Shown one piece after another: positions 51,540-63,800 of a stretch of DNA of 64,000 nt. The DNA comes from Calliopsis andreniformis (lineage: Eukaryota > Arthropoda > Insecta > Hymenoptera > Andrenidae): contig NC_135071.1 in assembly GCF_051401765.1 (NCBI RefSeq), forward strand, positions 18,144,961 to 18,208,960, in the 5' to 3' direction. How positions within the stretch are numbered: position 1 is the first letter of the stretch; each line of letters starts with the position of its first letter. A program made the position numbers and the translations under genes. Below the pieces are notes generated by a model, which saw only the letters and a list, made by a program, of their open reading frames with translations, had not been told where the DNA came from and ran no database searches.

Positions 51540-51935
51540 TCCTCGTGTTCCCTAAAATTGGGTCAGTGTTCTGCGCTCCCAGATATTTCTCCTGAACCCT
51601 CTCATTCGGCTGTATCGACCATTTCCGATGGAGTTCTTTTTTATACTTGCGGAGAATGGGCTTGGTAATCCATGAGTTTCAAAATATTTCATATAGGGGC
51701 CTCTGTTTCTATTCGGGAATGGACTGTGGGGTCTCGAAATTGGACCAATATTCTAGATTCTGCAGCGTCTCTTCTAAAACCACCCACTAAAGTGGATCGA
51801 CCACCTAGGGTCGGTTTTTTCATATCAGGTATCAGCGAGGCACTTTGAAATGTTTCATCTGTGAATACGCGTTTCTGATTTTTTATACTCTCAGAATTGG
51901 GTCAGTGTTGTATAGCTGAGGGATGAAAAATAAGT
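51540..51935. repeat. Degenerate ~170-bp tandem repeat
   Basis: The phrases AATTGGGTCAGTGTTCTG (51556), AATTGGACCAATATTCTA (near 51740) and AATTGGGTCAGTGTTGTA (near 51896) recur at about 160-180 base spacing. Between them are related stretches such as TTTCAAAATATTTCATATAG and TTTGAAATGTTTCATCTGTG. Strongly diverged copies; boundaries are approximate. Confidence 0.4.
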
Positions 51936-53812
51936 CGTAAGTGTAGGATAGGATTCATTCATTTTGAATTTTAGTGGATATTGAGTATTCCTGCATCAAA
52001 GTGCAGTTTCAGGTGAAGGAGAAGTAGGTGGAGATGAGAGAGGAACTTTCTATTCTTAAGTAGGTGTGTAGAGTCACTGGTCAGACACAGTGATACATGT
52101 ATTTTAGTACACGTGTATCTCTAGTAAGAATCCAAAGTCTATCTCTGGTCCAAAATCCAAAATTCAAAGACGATTTCCTGGAAAACGAAGTCCCTTTTTT
52201 CTGAAGTAGAATCAGCACTGCGCAACATATTGTCTTGTAGTTTTACATGTATCTTCAAAGAAGGTAATTAATCCATAAATTTCGAGAAATTTAAATAATA
52301 TCAGAGCTAAATACACGATTCATAACAGTAACGTTGTTTAAGATTTCAATCTTTCTTTATGGACAATTTTCCTCAGAAATTACTGTACCGCGTTACCCGC
52401 CAAATGACTTCCGTCTGCCTCCTCAACGATCCCATAAATTCAAAATTCTCGGGCGAGGAGGATATCTGAACAAAGTATAGGGAAAGTTTAGTTGGAACCT
52501 TCTGCTGTGGAAAATTCACCCAATTGCATTGAATTTTTTAAGGACACCTACGTGACGTCTTCTTTTAATGCCGCGAGCGAATGAAAACTTCGTGATGTTC
52601 ATAAAAACTTTTCATGCGATGATCTACGAAGGTTTTAATCCTCGATAAATCCGTGTTTAATTAAATTTTATCGTCAGTTTCGTAGTCGTCTCGAGGCAGC
52701 GGGAAGATTGGAATATCTTTCGTTTTTCGAAATGTCACCGGGGCGATTTAGATATAAAAGAATATCGATCGATAGGACGATCGAAAATTCGCAGTTGCTT
52801 GGTGACAGCCATTCTGCTCTCCTCTTCGTCTGCGTTTGACAACTTTCCGCAAGAATGCTGTACTGTGCAAGAAGAAATTCTGCAATATGGTACCTCGGAG
52901 CACGGCATCTTGATCGTCGTTTTATCGTCGAGTTACATACCTCGATGCGCCGATATTGTGTGTTAGCTTGATTTAAATTTTGAAACGGTAACCACAAATA
53001 TTGACGCTTGGCCAGCTAATTTAATTTACGAATATTTATCGTTTATATTTTTACGATCGGTGATTCTCGTAACCCTTTATTCTGTGGTCCATTTTTTAAA
53101 CGTGAGATATTTCTTGTCAGAGTGATCGATGAAGGATATTGGAAAGAGGGATTACGGGATTTAATAAATAATAAATAAATATTTCAGTGACACTCCTGCA
53201 GATTCTAGAGAAATGAATTCCATTTGCATCATAAAGCACAGATTATAATTATTGTAAAAAGAATGTATTATTTTTTTTAATACAAGAACTGAATTTCTAG
53301 AATTCATATAAAATAAATATTTTAAAGTTGATAATGACGTAAATTAATATCACGAAACTTTAAGATCGAGTAATTGCAATGATTCACTTATGTTAAACAA
53401 ACAGAAAATTCGTAACAGTGTTTGGGAAGCTGAGCGTATTTATTATTGATTTACCTAGGGGGTCCGCAGTAGTACAGAGCAGAGTTTAGTCAGACGGATG
53501 ATCAATTTAACTTCGTTGTTCTGTGTTGCTCAATCGCGTGCTCGAATAATAACGAAATAAATCCGTGTAATCTATTCTAACATTTGATGTAACGAGGGAA
53601 ATCCCCGTATACGATAGGTACATTATTATTAATCGTCGGTATTAATTAACATCGCTACTGCGTCTCTAACCCATCGGATCAACATTTTCGACTAAGCATA
53701 TTTACGCTTGTATTTCGCTTCATAATTTTAACATACAAATAACATGACGGGTACATAATTATAGATTGGAGAAAAATAAACAGAATTAAATTACAGAGAA
53801 TAATACCGTCTA
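51936..53812. other. Non-coding AT-rich stretch
   Basis: No protein-like frame, RNA gene or defined repeat was recognised. The minus frame at 52674-52997 is not convincing. Confidence 0.5.
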
Positions 53813-53920
53813 TATACAGGGTGTCCAAAAATATAATATTAGCATAAAATTTCAAAACTTTTCAAACATAAATCCACACAAATGTACATGGTCCAATACT
53901 TTTGGCCAGTGGTGTACATC
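53813..53920 (-). mobile_element. Transposon-end fragment, possibly Tc1/mariner-like
   Basis: Read on the minus strand, the segment starts GTACACCACTGGCCAAAAGT and continues into ATTGGACCA. That resembles the CAGTGGTGGCCAAAAGTATT type of terminus I know from Tc1-like elements. At its other side is TACAGGGTGTCC, the end motif of small elements elsewhere in this window. No transposase lies nearby; it is a relic or a short non-autonomous copy. Confidence 0.4.
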
Positions 53921-55238
53921 AATTATTACAAAAAACCTGTACGTTTCTCAACACATGACATCGTTCGATTACTCATCATAAGCAGTACTGTACCCATCTC
54001 GCGGTTTTCCAATGATTCATTTTTTTTCCCACTTCCTATAGCAATTCAGAGCCGATTTTATTCGAGCAAAACCTCGTTCAACTAACAGCAGAGTCCCTCG
54101 ACAGGCAGCCACCGCGACGAACGTCCGCCAGCTATCGGAACATAATTACGCGAAACTACAAGCGTAATATTACGTCCTAGCCGAGCGAGTAGCCCACGGT
54201 ACTGTCCATGCAGCTCGTGTTTTATTACCAGGCGAACGATCCGCCTGGTTTCCGCGCGCACGCACGCACGGTGGCCGCTTTCACGCGCCGCTGACTCGGC
54301 TCGATTGCGTTACGGGAATATACGACGACGGTGTTGTCGGCCGCGTCGATGACGACTGACAGGAAGCGCGGCACCGCGCTGTTCGCGGCTCGTATTTCAC
54401 GCGACGGGGAACGAAATTCCCGAGCGTTAAGTGGCGATAATTGAAAGCTGGCTGGGCGTGGAGGGACGCCAGATCCGATGCAGGGAAAGAAACCATCCCT
54501 GGTTGACTGACCGGACTGTGGAGGGTGAAAGCTGGGAGAGGAAAAAGGTGTGGAGGAGGACCTGCTCACGAAGACCAGGACCGCGACAAGTGCTCAGTTT
54601 TGGATACAGGGTGGTGTATGGCCACCAATAGCTCCTTTTTCCAGAGGGAAAATAAATTGAAAGCCTGGGACTGACTTCTTGCGAATGGGACCTTATATTT
54701 TTAGGGGTGAATGTTCTTGCTTGATGTTGGATCGTTCTAATGTGATTTGCATGGCGACTGTGAAATTTTTTCTCGGATATTGTTAGAACAGGTTTCAGGG
54801 GAACGCTGGGTAGGACTGTCGGCCGAATTCGAGGGGTTCAAAGGTCACTGCGTTTGAGAGACGGCGGGTGACGTTTTTCATGGTTTCGGGCTGAGAGATT
54901 TGGCAGGTGATAACGGGGCTGGAGTGGAGTGATCGTGACAGTCGCGCCCGGGGTGTCAGGGAGATCCGAATTTAGTAAATGATAGTAGGTATACATACCT
55001 ATTGCCCAACTATGAAGAAAATTAATATTCAAAACTATTTAAAGATGCCAGAAACTGATGTATGAAAATGGGGGATATTTCATGCCAGGCAAGTGCAGAA
55101 AAATCAAATATGAGATGCATTAATGGACTCTGCACGTGCTTACTATTTGCCAATATTATTGCTTTCTTGGTTCATATTTGTTCATATCTATAGAGCACAT
55201 GATTATGATCAGGATTTGGGCAAGTACTATCTGAGTCT
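53921..55238. other. Non-coding stretch with a CpG-rich island
   Basis: A GC-rich block from about 54110 to 54600 contains a perfect 8-bp-arm hairpin (ACCAGGCG/CGCCTGGT, 54227-54249) and open frames without domains. Nothing else was recognised. Confidence 0.45.
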
Positions 55239-55575
55239 GAACATGTTCGCGATTTAGCATGTTCAACACCTGGCCATGTTCATGATTTAGGCGCCATTTG
55301 CAAGCTGTCTATATTCTCGCCTCTTGAACATGTTCTCAAGCATCAGTCATGCTCTAAGACCTCGAACATGTTTTCCTACCTTGGACATGTTCTCATACCT
55401 TGAGTATGTTCTTCTACCTTGGACAGGTTTGCCTAGCTTGAACATGTTCTTGTACCTTGAGCACATTCTTCTCCCTCGTGTACGTTATCCTACGTTGATC
55501 ATGTTCTAACCCATGGGATACGTTCACTCTTACAATTGATGCACTGTCAAGACATATTTGGTCTGGGGCATGTTC
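55239..55575. repeat. Minisatellite with ACATGTTC core
   Basis: The core CATGTTC recurs roughly every 15-40 bases, usually within CTTGAACATGTTC or CCTTGGACATGTTC. Decamers GAACATGTTC (55239, 55326, 55440), GAACATGTTT (55364), GGACATGTTC (55383) and GGGCATGTTC (55566) fit the p53-family half-site RRRCWWGYYY. A related array is at 59988-60200. Confidence 0.85.
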
Positions 55576-56974
55576 ACTCCTAAAAAGGCTACTTACTGTC
55601 TCATATTTTCTAGCTGCTCCCATTTCTCACATGTTTATACCCTCCACCTGCGTATTTTTCCGACTATATCACTCCGTTCTCCACTTCTCCATCCCCTCGA
55701 CGTGCACATATTTTTCGCTCACCTATACCCTCCACTCGCCCATATACCAGTCGCAAAGATCGACGCAGCGTTCGAGTGCTCGCGAGCTGCGATGGAGCTG
55801 ATTGTTTACGTACCTTCAGCAGGTATGCGCAAGAAACGCAACGGATTAATTCGCGCCGTGTAGCTGGAAATACCGTCAACTCTAATGCTAGCTCGATACC
55901 AGATCGTGTCTGGCATAACTCCTTCGTGTAGGTACATTCTGCTCCACATACTTCACGGTGGGGATGAAATATTCGCGCGTGCCATCGTTAACCCCTTGGA
56001 ATATTGAGTATAACTAGGACCCCATTAGAGGAATTCGAGCTTCATGAAATCTTCTGTGGAACTTAATTTGACCCACGGTTTGGACCACGGCGACTGTGAA
56101 AACGAACGAGACGTGCTTAGATTAAATTCTGATATGTGGAGGCATTAATATTAGAGATTTAATATATAATACAGAGATTCAATCTACATCCCCTGTAGAA
56201 TTCCAAAAGTAAAAGCTTCTCCAAAAATCAGAAGTAGTAAATCCCCAACAGCAAGTACACAAATCTCTTTACAGAATCCAAATGCTTCTTCCATATTTGC
56301 CCTTGGAACCATTCATCTGAAGCTCTGCATCGCAATTCCCCGCTTTGTCATTCCCTTATCCATTCTACTCGAAAACTCCGAAGTTCCAATCGAACAAGTA
56401 GCCCAGACTCTCCGCCCCCAGGTTCGCTGTAAACAATATCGCAAGGAACTGCTGCCAACTCCTAATCAAATTTCCCCGCGCGCAGCGTGCATATATATAC
56501 AATAATAATAACAATCACGCAGCGTATTGAAAATTAATTACGCGAAGTGCCGCGTGTCTAGCATCCGAAGCAGCCTCGGGTGAAGCGTAAACGACGAACG
56601 GTGCCAAACTCTGCCGAAAATTGATCCGAACTATCGGCCGAAGTTTCCTGTGTTCCTTGTCTACGCAAGTGAGCGTCCCTCGTGCGAGTAATATTTATCA
56701 GCGGCACAAAACCAAGTGTATTGGAGCGAGAAGACGCACAGTGTTCCAAACTAGCTCTATGGTTTTCTAAAGAAATACCTCTGTTGTTAATAATTTATAG
56801 GCAGGTACTGAGCAGAGTTAAGGTTGCACTCGAGACACATTTTGATGTAACAGTAATTTATATAGTTGTAATATAAGTATAGTTGTAATTAGTTGTAATT
56901 AATTTGGCCAACAATACGCTACATTCTTTGCTGCAACCTTACCAGCTCTGTACATTAAGTCCTCTTAAAATGAA
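55576..56974. other. Non-coding stretch, no gene recognised
   Basis: Mixed-composition DNA with short frames; nothing definable was seen. Confidence 0.5.
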
Positions 56975-57114
56975 ATATAGGTTGCTTCAGAAATGGTTTG
57001 CTAAACTTTGGTATCTCATTCTACTGTTCTTGAAGATGAAAAAAGGGTCCAGAAACTCTTCCTTCTCGAAATATCCTCTTCTTAAGCTACTCATTCCTGA
57101 AACACCCTGTACAA
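56975..57114. mobile_element. Small MITE-like element related to that at 34733
   Basis: ATATAGGTTGCTTCAGAAAT at the left and CCTGAAACACCCTGTACAAT at the right form imperfect inverted ends about 140 bases apart. The right end CACCCTGTA and the CAGAAA/TGAAAC subterminal motif match the element at 34733-34889. Non-coding and diverged. Confidence 0.5.
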
Positions 57115-59987
57115 TTCTTGGCGACCAGAAAGACACTTTATAGCCCTATAAGATGTGTCGTGTGTATGGACAAAGGCTGAGGAAAAATCTGTGAGAGACA
57201 ATGAGCCAGGTGGCGCGGGGGTGTTCGACAAGTTTTCCACATGTTTAGTCACTTTATCACGTGCTTCCGCCTGACCCGAATTCGCTATCAATTAACCCCG
57301 AATATTTTATCAACGGCTCACAGACACGACCCGGAAACCGCTGCTGCTATCTCGAGCCCGCGCTTTCAAAGATGATCCCTCGACCCGAGCACGAATTCCT
57401 ACAGCCCCTCCCCGTCCCCATCGTTCGTTAATAAATCCGTTTGAAGGGGGCTACAAACCCCGTTCTTCCTGCGAATTCTGTTTTCTTTAGGCGGGCCTGT
57501 GATTTCTCTTTAAATAAGCGTCGCGCTTAAAAATAGGAGTGCAGGTGAAACGGAAGGAGCGAGAGACTGGTTGGATGAAATGAAAAATTGCGCGTACAAT
57601 GGGCAACGGCGGAGTAGCGAGAGCAATGAGGGTGAAAGGGGAGGAGGAGGGGGGGAGATAGAGAAGTTGGAGAAATAAATAGTACTGCGGGGATGGAAAT
57701 GAATCGAGCGATAGTCTGGCTCGTGGAGGGGCGCGGTAGCGAAAATGGAGTGGAAAGTTTCAACGTGGTATGAAAATTAAAGGGGTATGCAAAAAATGGA
57801 GATCCATGAAGCGATATTGAAGGGGGGGCCTCGTGATTACAGGTCGTGTACACAGTGGCAGGGTAGAAAAATTGAGAGGCAAATACCTCGCCGTGGGGAT
57901 CGAAATAAATTGAGCGTTAGTGAATTAATAGATGCAGAGGGCGGTAGTGATAGATGAAATGGAACGAAACCTATCAGCGTGCTATGAAAATAAGTGCAAT
58001 CAGGAAATAGTAGCGAGGGAAAATGGTGATGGAAGCCGAGCAATCAGGGAGGGAGAAGTAGGAAAATAAATACTATTGGGACGGTAAAAGTGAATTTAAT
58101 TGCAGTGAAGTCATAGATTGGGATAGCATAGCTAACATGAAACTTGGGTATTTTAATCTACTGTGAAAATGAGAAAAGGTAGGCAAACAAATTCTACTAG
58201 AAAAATACTAATAAACAATTAGTAGTGATAAAGATAATAGAATCGCTACAAGGTACAAAATATGTACTATATAACATTAGAAATTTTTTTAATGGTGTTC
58301 CAGTAATACACAGAATAACAGAAAATTAAAATAATTACTTGTTAACGCTAAAGTGTTACACTAAGCAGCCACACATCCCCAAATGCAAATAGTAGCAATT
58401 GCACTGTAATTCGCTTTTCACCTAGAGCAAACCGTAAAAGCAAGAAATGAACCGCTTGATAAGGACCAGGGAACCGCTCTTTAATCCACTTATTAATAAT
58501 TCTCGCGGTAAGATCTGGCTCGGTATTTAACAGCACACAAAGCTGCTTCGTAACAAGCAGCCCTGTTCACATCGGTCTACCATTTATAGCGAAGATCCAC
58601 TCGTTGGAGTTCGAGTCTGAATGCACTCAATTATAACGCGCGCACAATTTACTTGTGAAAACTAATTACTTAACATGTTGTCACTTTCCACCTTGCATTA
58701 GATCCCAACTAGGCAGCATTGTGTGTAGCAAATAACGTAAAACTGAGGGCGTTTATTCTCTATCTAAACCTGAAAGCACGAAACCAGACATATTCAAATT
58801 TTCTAGATTTTTAAATATTCAAATATTGGAATATTTAAATTTTCAAATAGTCCAACAGTCAACTAGCACGTAAATACTCGAGATTTCGAATTTTCCTAAT
58901 TTTTAAATTTCAAAACGTCCTCCATAGAAATCTTCCATTACAACGCAGTTACGACGCCAGTAGAACAAGCTATAATTAACTCAACACGTTCCTCTATACA
59001 ACTCCATTCTCCAAATAAAAAATAGGAAGCTCCATGCCCTGTAACACCACTAAATTCATCCACAAAAATCCATTCACCGTTCCAAGCAAAGGGAGCACCC
59101 CCTGAACCAACTATTCGATCACATTTCCAACAAAACTCTCTGCCATGCCCATCGCCATTCTGCGAAACCGAAATCCGCGACAAAGGAAGGACTCCTCCGT
59201 TTGTTTCGCAGCACGTTTTTCAGTTTTGACGAATCCACCGATGCCGAGCAGACGACGCAACGCGCAATAATTCACAAGCGGTCGGGCGAGAGGTCAGCAA
59301 CGTTTCCACAGGGTGGGGTCGAATTGTCAGCGTGGCTGGTCAAGAACAATCGACGAGGAATCGTGAATTAATGAAGTGTAGGTCGCCGACGAGCCGTAAC
59401 AGCGGCTCGATTTTTCAGCGGTCTTCGGCCAGGACATGTATACTGCCGCGCGAGCCTACGTGACGAGCATTTTTAAAGGGACGTCCAGCGCTTTGTCGAG
59501 GCCACGGGATGACCCCTAGGAGCACGGATGACAAACCGACACGGAGGTATCCGGGCCTTAGCAAGCGTTTATTTATGATCCGCCGCCGCTGCGGACAGCC
59601 AGCCGCCGAATCGGATTTACTCTTTCAAATGGCGTTCGATCGGCTCGCCGTGCCTCGAATCGGCAATCACCGACGAGAGATTATTGCGCCCCTTTTCGCC
59701 ACCCCCGCGAGCGAATCCCTTCTTTCGACCTACGCGGATCGATGTGTCACGCGCGGACACTCGGCCGATCCGGAGGGTTAGATGGATTCCTGGGAGGCAA
59801 TTGATTTACTGAATTTTCGAGGAAATGCTTTCACTTTGGTGGCTGGATCGAATTTTTGGTGGGTGTGTGTGTGTTAGTGTAGCATGGAACGTTCTGGCTC
59901 TTAAATTCTCAACTTTGAGATTTTTCTGTGTTGTATTTGGAGATTAGGTGGATGTGGTTGGACATCCTTTGGATATTTTTATCTCTG
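57115..59987. other. Non-coding stretch, no gene recognised
   Basis: Purine-rich on the plus strand at 57530-58060, AT-rich to about 59170 (with TTCAAATATT-type simple sequence at 58795-58860), then a CpG-rich island at about 59180-59780. Frames in the island lack domains. Confidence 0.5.
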
Positions 59988-60200
59988 GGACATGTTCCTT
60001 AGCATGTTCAGTGTCTGGACATGTTCGCCTCTTAGGCATGTTCACTTCCTTGACGTGTTCGTCTGTTGGACATGTTCACTTCCTTGACATATTCAGCAGT
60101 GGACCACACCCCCTTCATTAACATGTTCATCACCTGAGCATGTACAATCCTTCTCTCTGACATGTTTCTGATATAGCCATGTTCAACCCTCGGCCATGTT
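59988..60200. repeat. Second minisatellite with ACATGTTC core
   Basis: Units such as TTGGACATGTTCACTTCCTT and GGCATGTTCACTTCC repeat every 16-30 bases. GGACATGTTC occurs at 59988, 60017 and 60068, and AGGCATGTTC at 60034. All fit the p53-family half-site consensus. It shares its core with the array 4.4 kb upstream, but the linkers differ. Confidence 0.85.
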
Positions 60201-60555
60201 CACCTCTCTAACATTCAAGCGACAAATTAAGTCCTATTAATTCCCATTTTCCCCTAATTTTTCAGCAAAAATCACCTGCTCAATTCCACCGCGTTTCACA
60301 AACCGCTCTACAGCCTGGCACGATAATACCTTTAGAGTCATAAATAACTTAATCACAGGCATACCTTTCGCACGTTCTGCGCGCAGAACAAACATTCGCG
60401 ATTTATATTCACCGATTTATTATAGACACACTGTGCGACAGTCCTGTTCGAAACAGTCCGCCTCTATATTTCATCGTATTAAGACACCCGCGTGATCTGG
60501 CAATCTGCAGCGCGAAAAAGGCAGCCGAGAAATACGTGCTGAAGTAGAAATGCGT

Positions 60556-60831
60556 TCATAAATCGGACGCCTCGTGTAATTGCTCCACGATGTCTCGTAT
60601 TTTATTGATCGACATCACTGGCGATGCCACCGTCGTGTCGCTGGGAGAAGTTAGCGTATCCTGGGGTTCTTCATGACGAGATAATTGAAGGGTGGTTCCA
60701 CTGGATGATCGAGGATATGATTCTTTAGTTACTGAGCTAAATAGTTTTGTTTTTTCAGTATAAAAAATGGACTTCAGTAACGAATTTTGAAATTCCACTG
60801 TGCCATGTTTGGAGCATTTATAAAGGTTCAA
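60556..60831 (-). CDS. Possible minus-strand terminal exon, family not recognised
   Basis: The minus strand is open from a stop near 60866 down to a TGA at 60556. The second half looks protein-like: a Ser/Thr-rich stretch, then an amphipathic helix-like end (INKIRDIVEQLHEASDL). There is no ATG at the left limit of the open frame (the first codon at 60831 is TTG). If it is real, it is a downstream exon entered by splicing; an AG in ACTATTTAG near 60738 is one weak option. An AATAAA lies about 140 bp past the stop (near 60415-60420), which would suit a 3' end, but such hexamers are common in AT-rich DNA. No family was recognised. Confidence 0.22.
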   Translation of the reverse strand: MNLYKCSKHGTVEFQNSLLKSIFYTEKTKLFSSVTKESYPRSSSGTTLQLSRHEEPQDTLTSPSDTTVASPVMSINKIRDIVEQLHEASDL

Positions 60832-60866
60832 ATGAAAATTTAATTTTCGCGCTAAATAGTTTCAAT

Positions 60867-63800
60867 GGAATGAATATGAAGGTACAAGAAAATATTTAAA
60901 GCAAAATTACTTCCTTCTCTGTAGAAAATAATGAATGCACTCGTAAAGTAACATTTAATTTCTCGAATATCTCATCCTGAAAATGTTCAAATTTCGTTAG
61001 AAAATTTACATTACCTTCTACATTAAAGAATATAAAATCTTTCTTCATAGAGTATAAAAGAACCTGCAACACAGTTACATAATTTCCAGTTATTCATTAC
61101 TGAAGTCAAGCTTTTCGGTACAATAACACCAGAAACATAATTCGCAGGAACAGACCTGCAATTAAAAAGTAAAAACACGGTCGCAGCACGTCAACGTGTA
61201 ACAATAACTATTAATTTGACCGCAATCATCATAATCATGCAATGGAGCAATAAACGACAAGCACGACTTCCTCACAACGCAGATAATGCATTCAATTGTC
61301 GGCGCCGAGCATTTATTCCCCCCGATTGTGCGGGGGCGTTCGTTAACCATGATTTTCACTACCCAAATAACCGTGTCGATCATTATCGCGTTTGGAACAG
61401 TTATTCCGCGCCGATGTCGCGATGTTCCTATTTATCGTTTGTAAAGACAGATGGAACATAAATATTCAACGATGGCACGCAATTACCGCCAGATAGAGGT
61501 ATCGATAAGGCAGACGCGCTCAGTACACCTGGAAAACTCCAGCTGTTGATCCGTTTATAGCTCTGTTTGCACTCTGCATTTATAAAAATAATTTCGATGC
61601 CGATCCTTTTCGAGTCCCCTGCAACTACTCTGCCTGGAGGGTCCTCGCGAGCTTGCGATGTGAATTGATATTAATCGACCAGGTTGCTAAACGTAGAAGC
61701 CTCTCTGCCTTAAACCTCTCTGCTTAAAGAGTAGAAACTCTTGCAATTCTTTCGGCAGAATGTTATTCAATATCTCGATATTTCTTTGACGACTGTAAAA
61801 AAAAGATCGCAATGTTAAAAACTGTATTATGCTCTTTGTAATTTTATTCTTCGCCTAGTTTGAACTGCGAGTTGCAGAGCACTCATTGATCCCTTGAAAG
61901 TTTCACTTCTCTGTCGAGGAGGTTTCTCCAACCACAGTGGAAGCAACTTGAAACATTTTTTTCAGATAGATTGATTTACTGTCAGAGCTTCTGCGTATAA
62001 CTCCAGGCCTGACGACTCGGAAAGTATCGAGAACGTTTTTTAAATCTAGTCAGGCTCTGCTTATTCATTCCTCGAAACCACCCCAGCGTAATTCATCCTC
62101 AAGTGTTGGAAAACACTTTACTAAAGTTGCTTTAATTTCAGGCAGACAAACAGACAGATCTATTCACCCTAAAACTGTTCTAATATCGATATCACTTGTT
62201 TACTAAATCATTGTTTCCAATCTCCTAAATACTTTCATATTTTCCTAGTGAATCTATAATGTGTATGGAAATTTTCAAGCATAATTTTCTCCCTACACCT
62301 AAAAAACAATTACCGCCACTCTGCCCAAATGAAACCATCCCCAACCACCGAAATAACGTCATCAGCCACGCAAAGGTGACGCAGCAGTGAAAGTGTTAAG
62401 GGTAACATTATCAACGAAGATGGCGAGTGGAGGCGTCTAGCCCTGTGCACGACCACGAGGGAATCGTTGACGTAATTTCCTGTCGAACAGTATTACTCGA
62501 AGCCATCGCGTTGGATTTTCACAGGGAGAAAGGGTTTCTGGCCCGTAGCCGTCTCTCATAAAAAATTCTCACCTCTGATATATTGTCACGGCGTTCCGAC
62601 ACATTCGTGTCACGGTACAATTTTCCCAGCTGCTTTCTTGAATTTCCAGCGCCTCGGCGGAGGCACGAGCTCATCTTAAATCTTCGATGCAGAAATTTTA
62701 CCCCCTGATATCTCCAGGCTGCCTCGCGAGTGAGGGTGGGGGACTAGGGGCGGGGGTACGTTCCGCTTTATCCCCCTAACGATTGCTTCGCGGGGTCGGG
62801 TCGTTAGAGATGGAGCCACTGCAAATGACGCCGACTGCAATTGGAATCGTCTTTCAGCGATAGGGGAGCTCTTCTGAACACGTATCTCCGAGAATTTTAT
62901 TTTTCACCCTCGGTGAATTAAAGGTAAAGTCATAGACGAGACGAATCTTCAGTGTTCGTTGTAGGATCCTGCTTCATCTGCACTTGATACATGAGATGAA
63001 TGTATTTTGTACATGATTCTTACTCTTAACATCTTCTACTGTACGTAGGATCAAAGTGACCCTACACTCGTCGTAGAGGGTTAATAGCAAAAGTTCCCAT
63101 TTTTGTGGTCACTAAACGCAAAAAAGAATTCACGAACTTCTGAGCTATGAATTCGAGAAAAAATTAGAGCTTGAAAAGTTTCCCAACTTCTCAAACGACT
63201 CGTTAAACAGAAAACCACCCCCATCAGCGATCCTCATTTCGACTCCCTCATCAACCAAAAGCTTCCATGAAAGTCCCCCACACCATTACTAAAGCTCGCC
63301 AGAACAAGACAATCCCAGGCAGGAAAAATCGCGCCGAAACTCATCTCAACTGCCATCTTCTTAAAACCGAACGCCCCGCAGGAACTTATCATCGAAGCTT
63401 ATTGTCCACCTGTGCTCCCAACACAGCCACGCTTCTCCACATAGACAGCAACAAAACCCAGAGTCTCCCTCGCTGTTTCAGGGGGGTTGAAATAATCGCC
63501 TCGGTGGCGTGGCATCGCGCGGTGGCCAATTATGATTGAAATTTATCGGAACTCCATTCCCATCGCTCGCGAATTCTGCGCAGGGGTCGTCCCTCTGACA
63601 AACTTTTCCCGATCTTGCTGATTTCCTGGCTCGACCCTCCTCAACTTTCGCCTCTTGATTCCCTGGTTTCCACGCGGATACGGCTTTATTAGAGGGAAAC
63701 AAATATCGGGAACGTGACGGCGAGGTTGTCGCTGCGCTCGCGCAGCGTACCTTATTATGCGCCCGCTAAATGGCGTACGCCTCGCGCGTATATCCTACGC

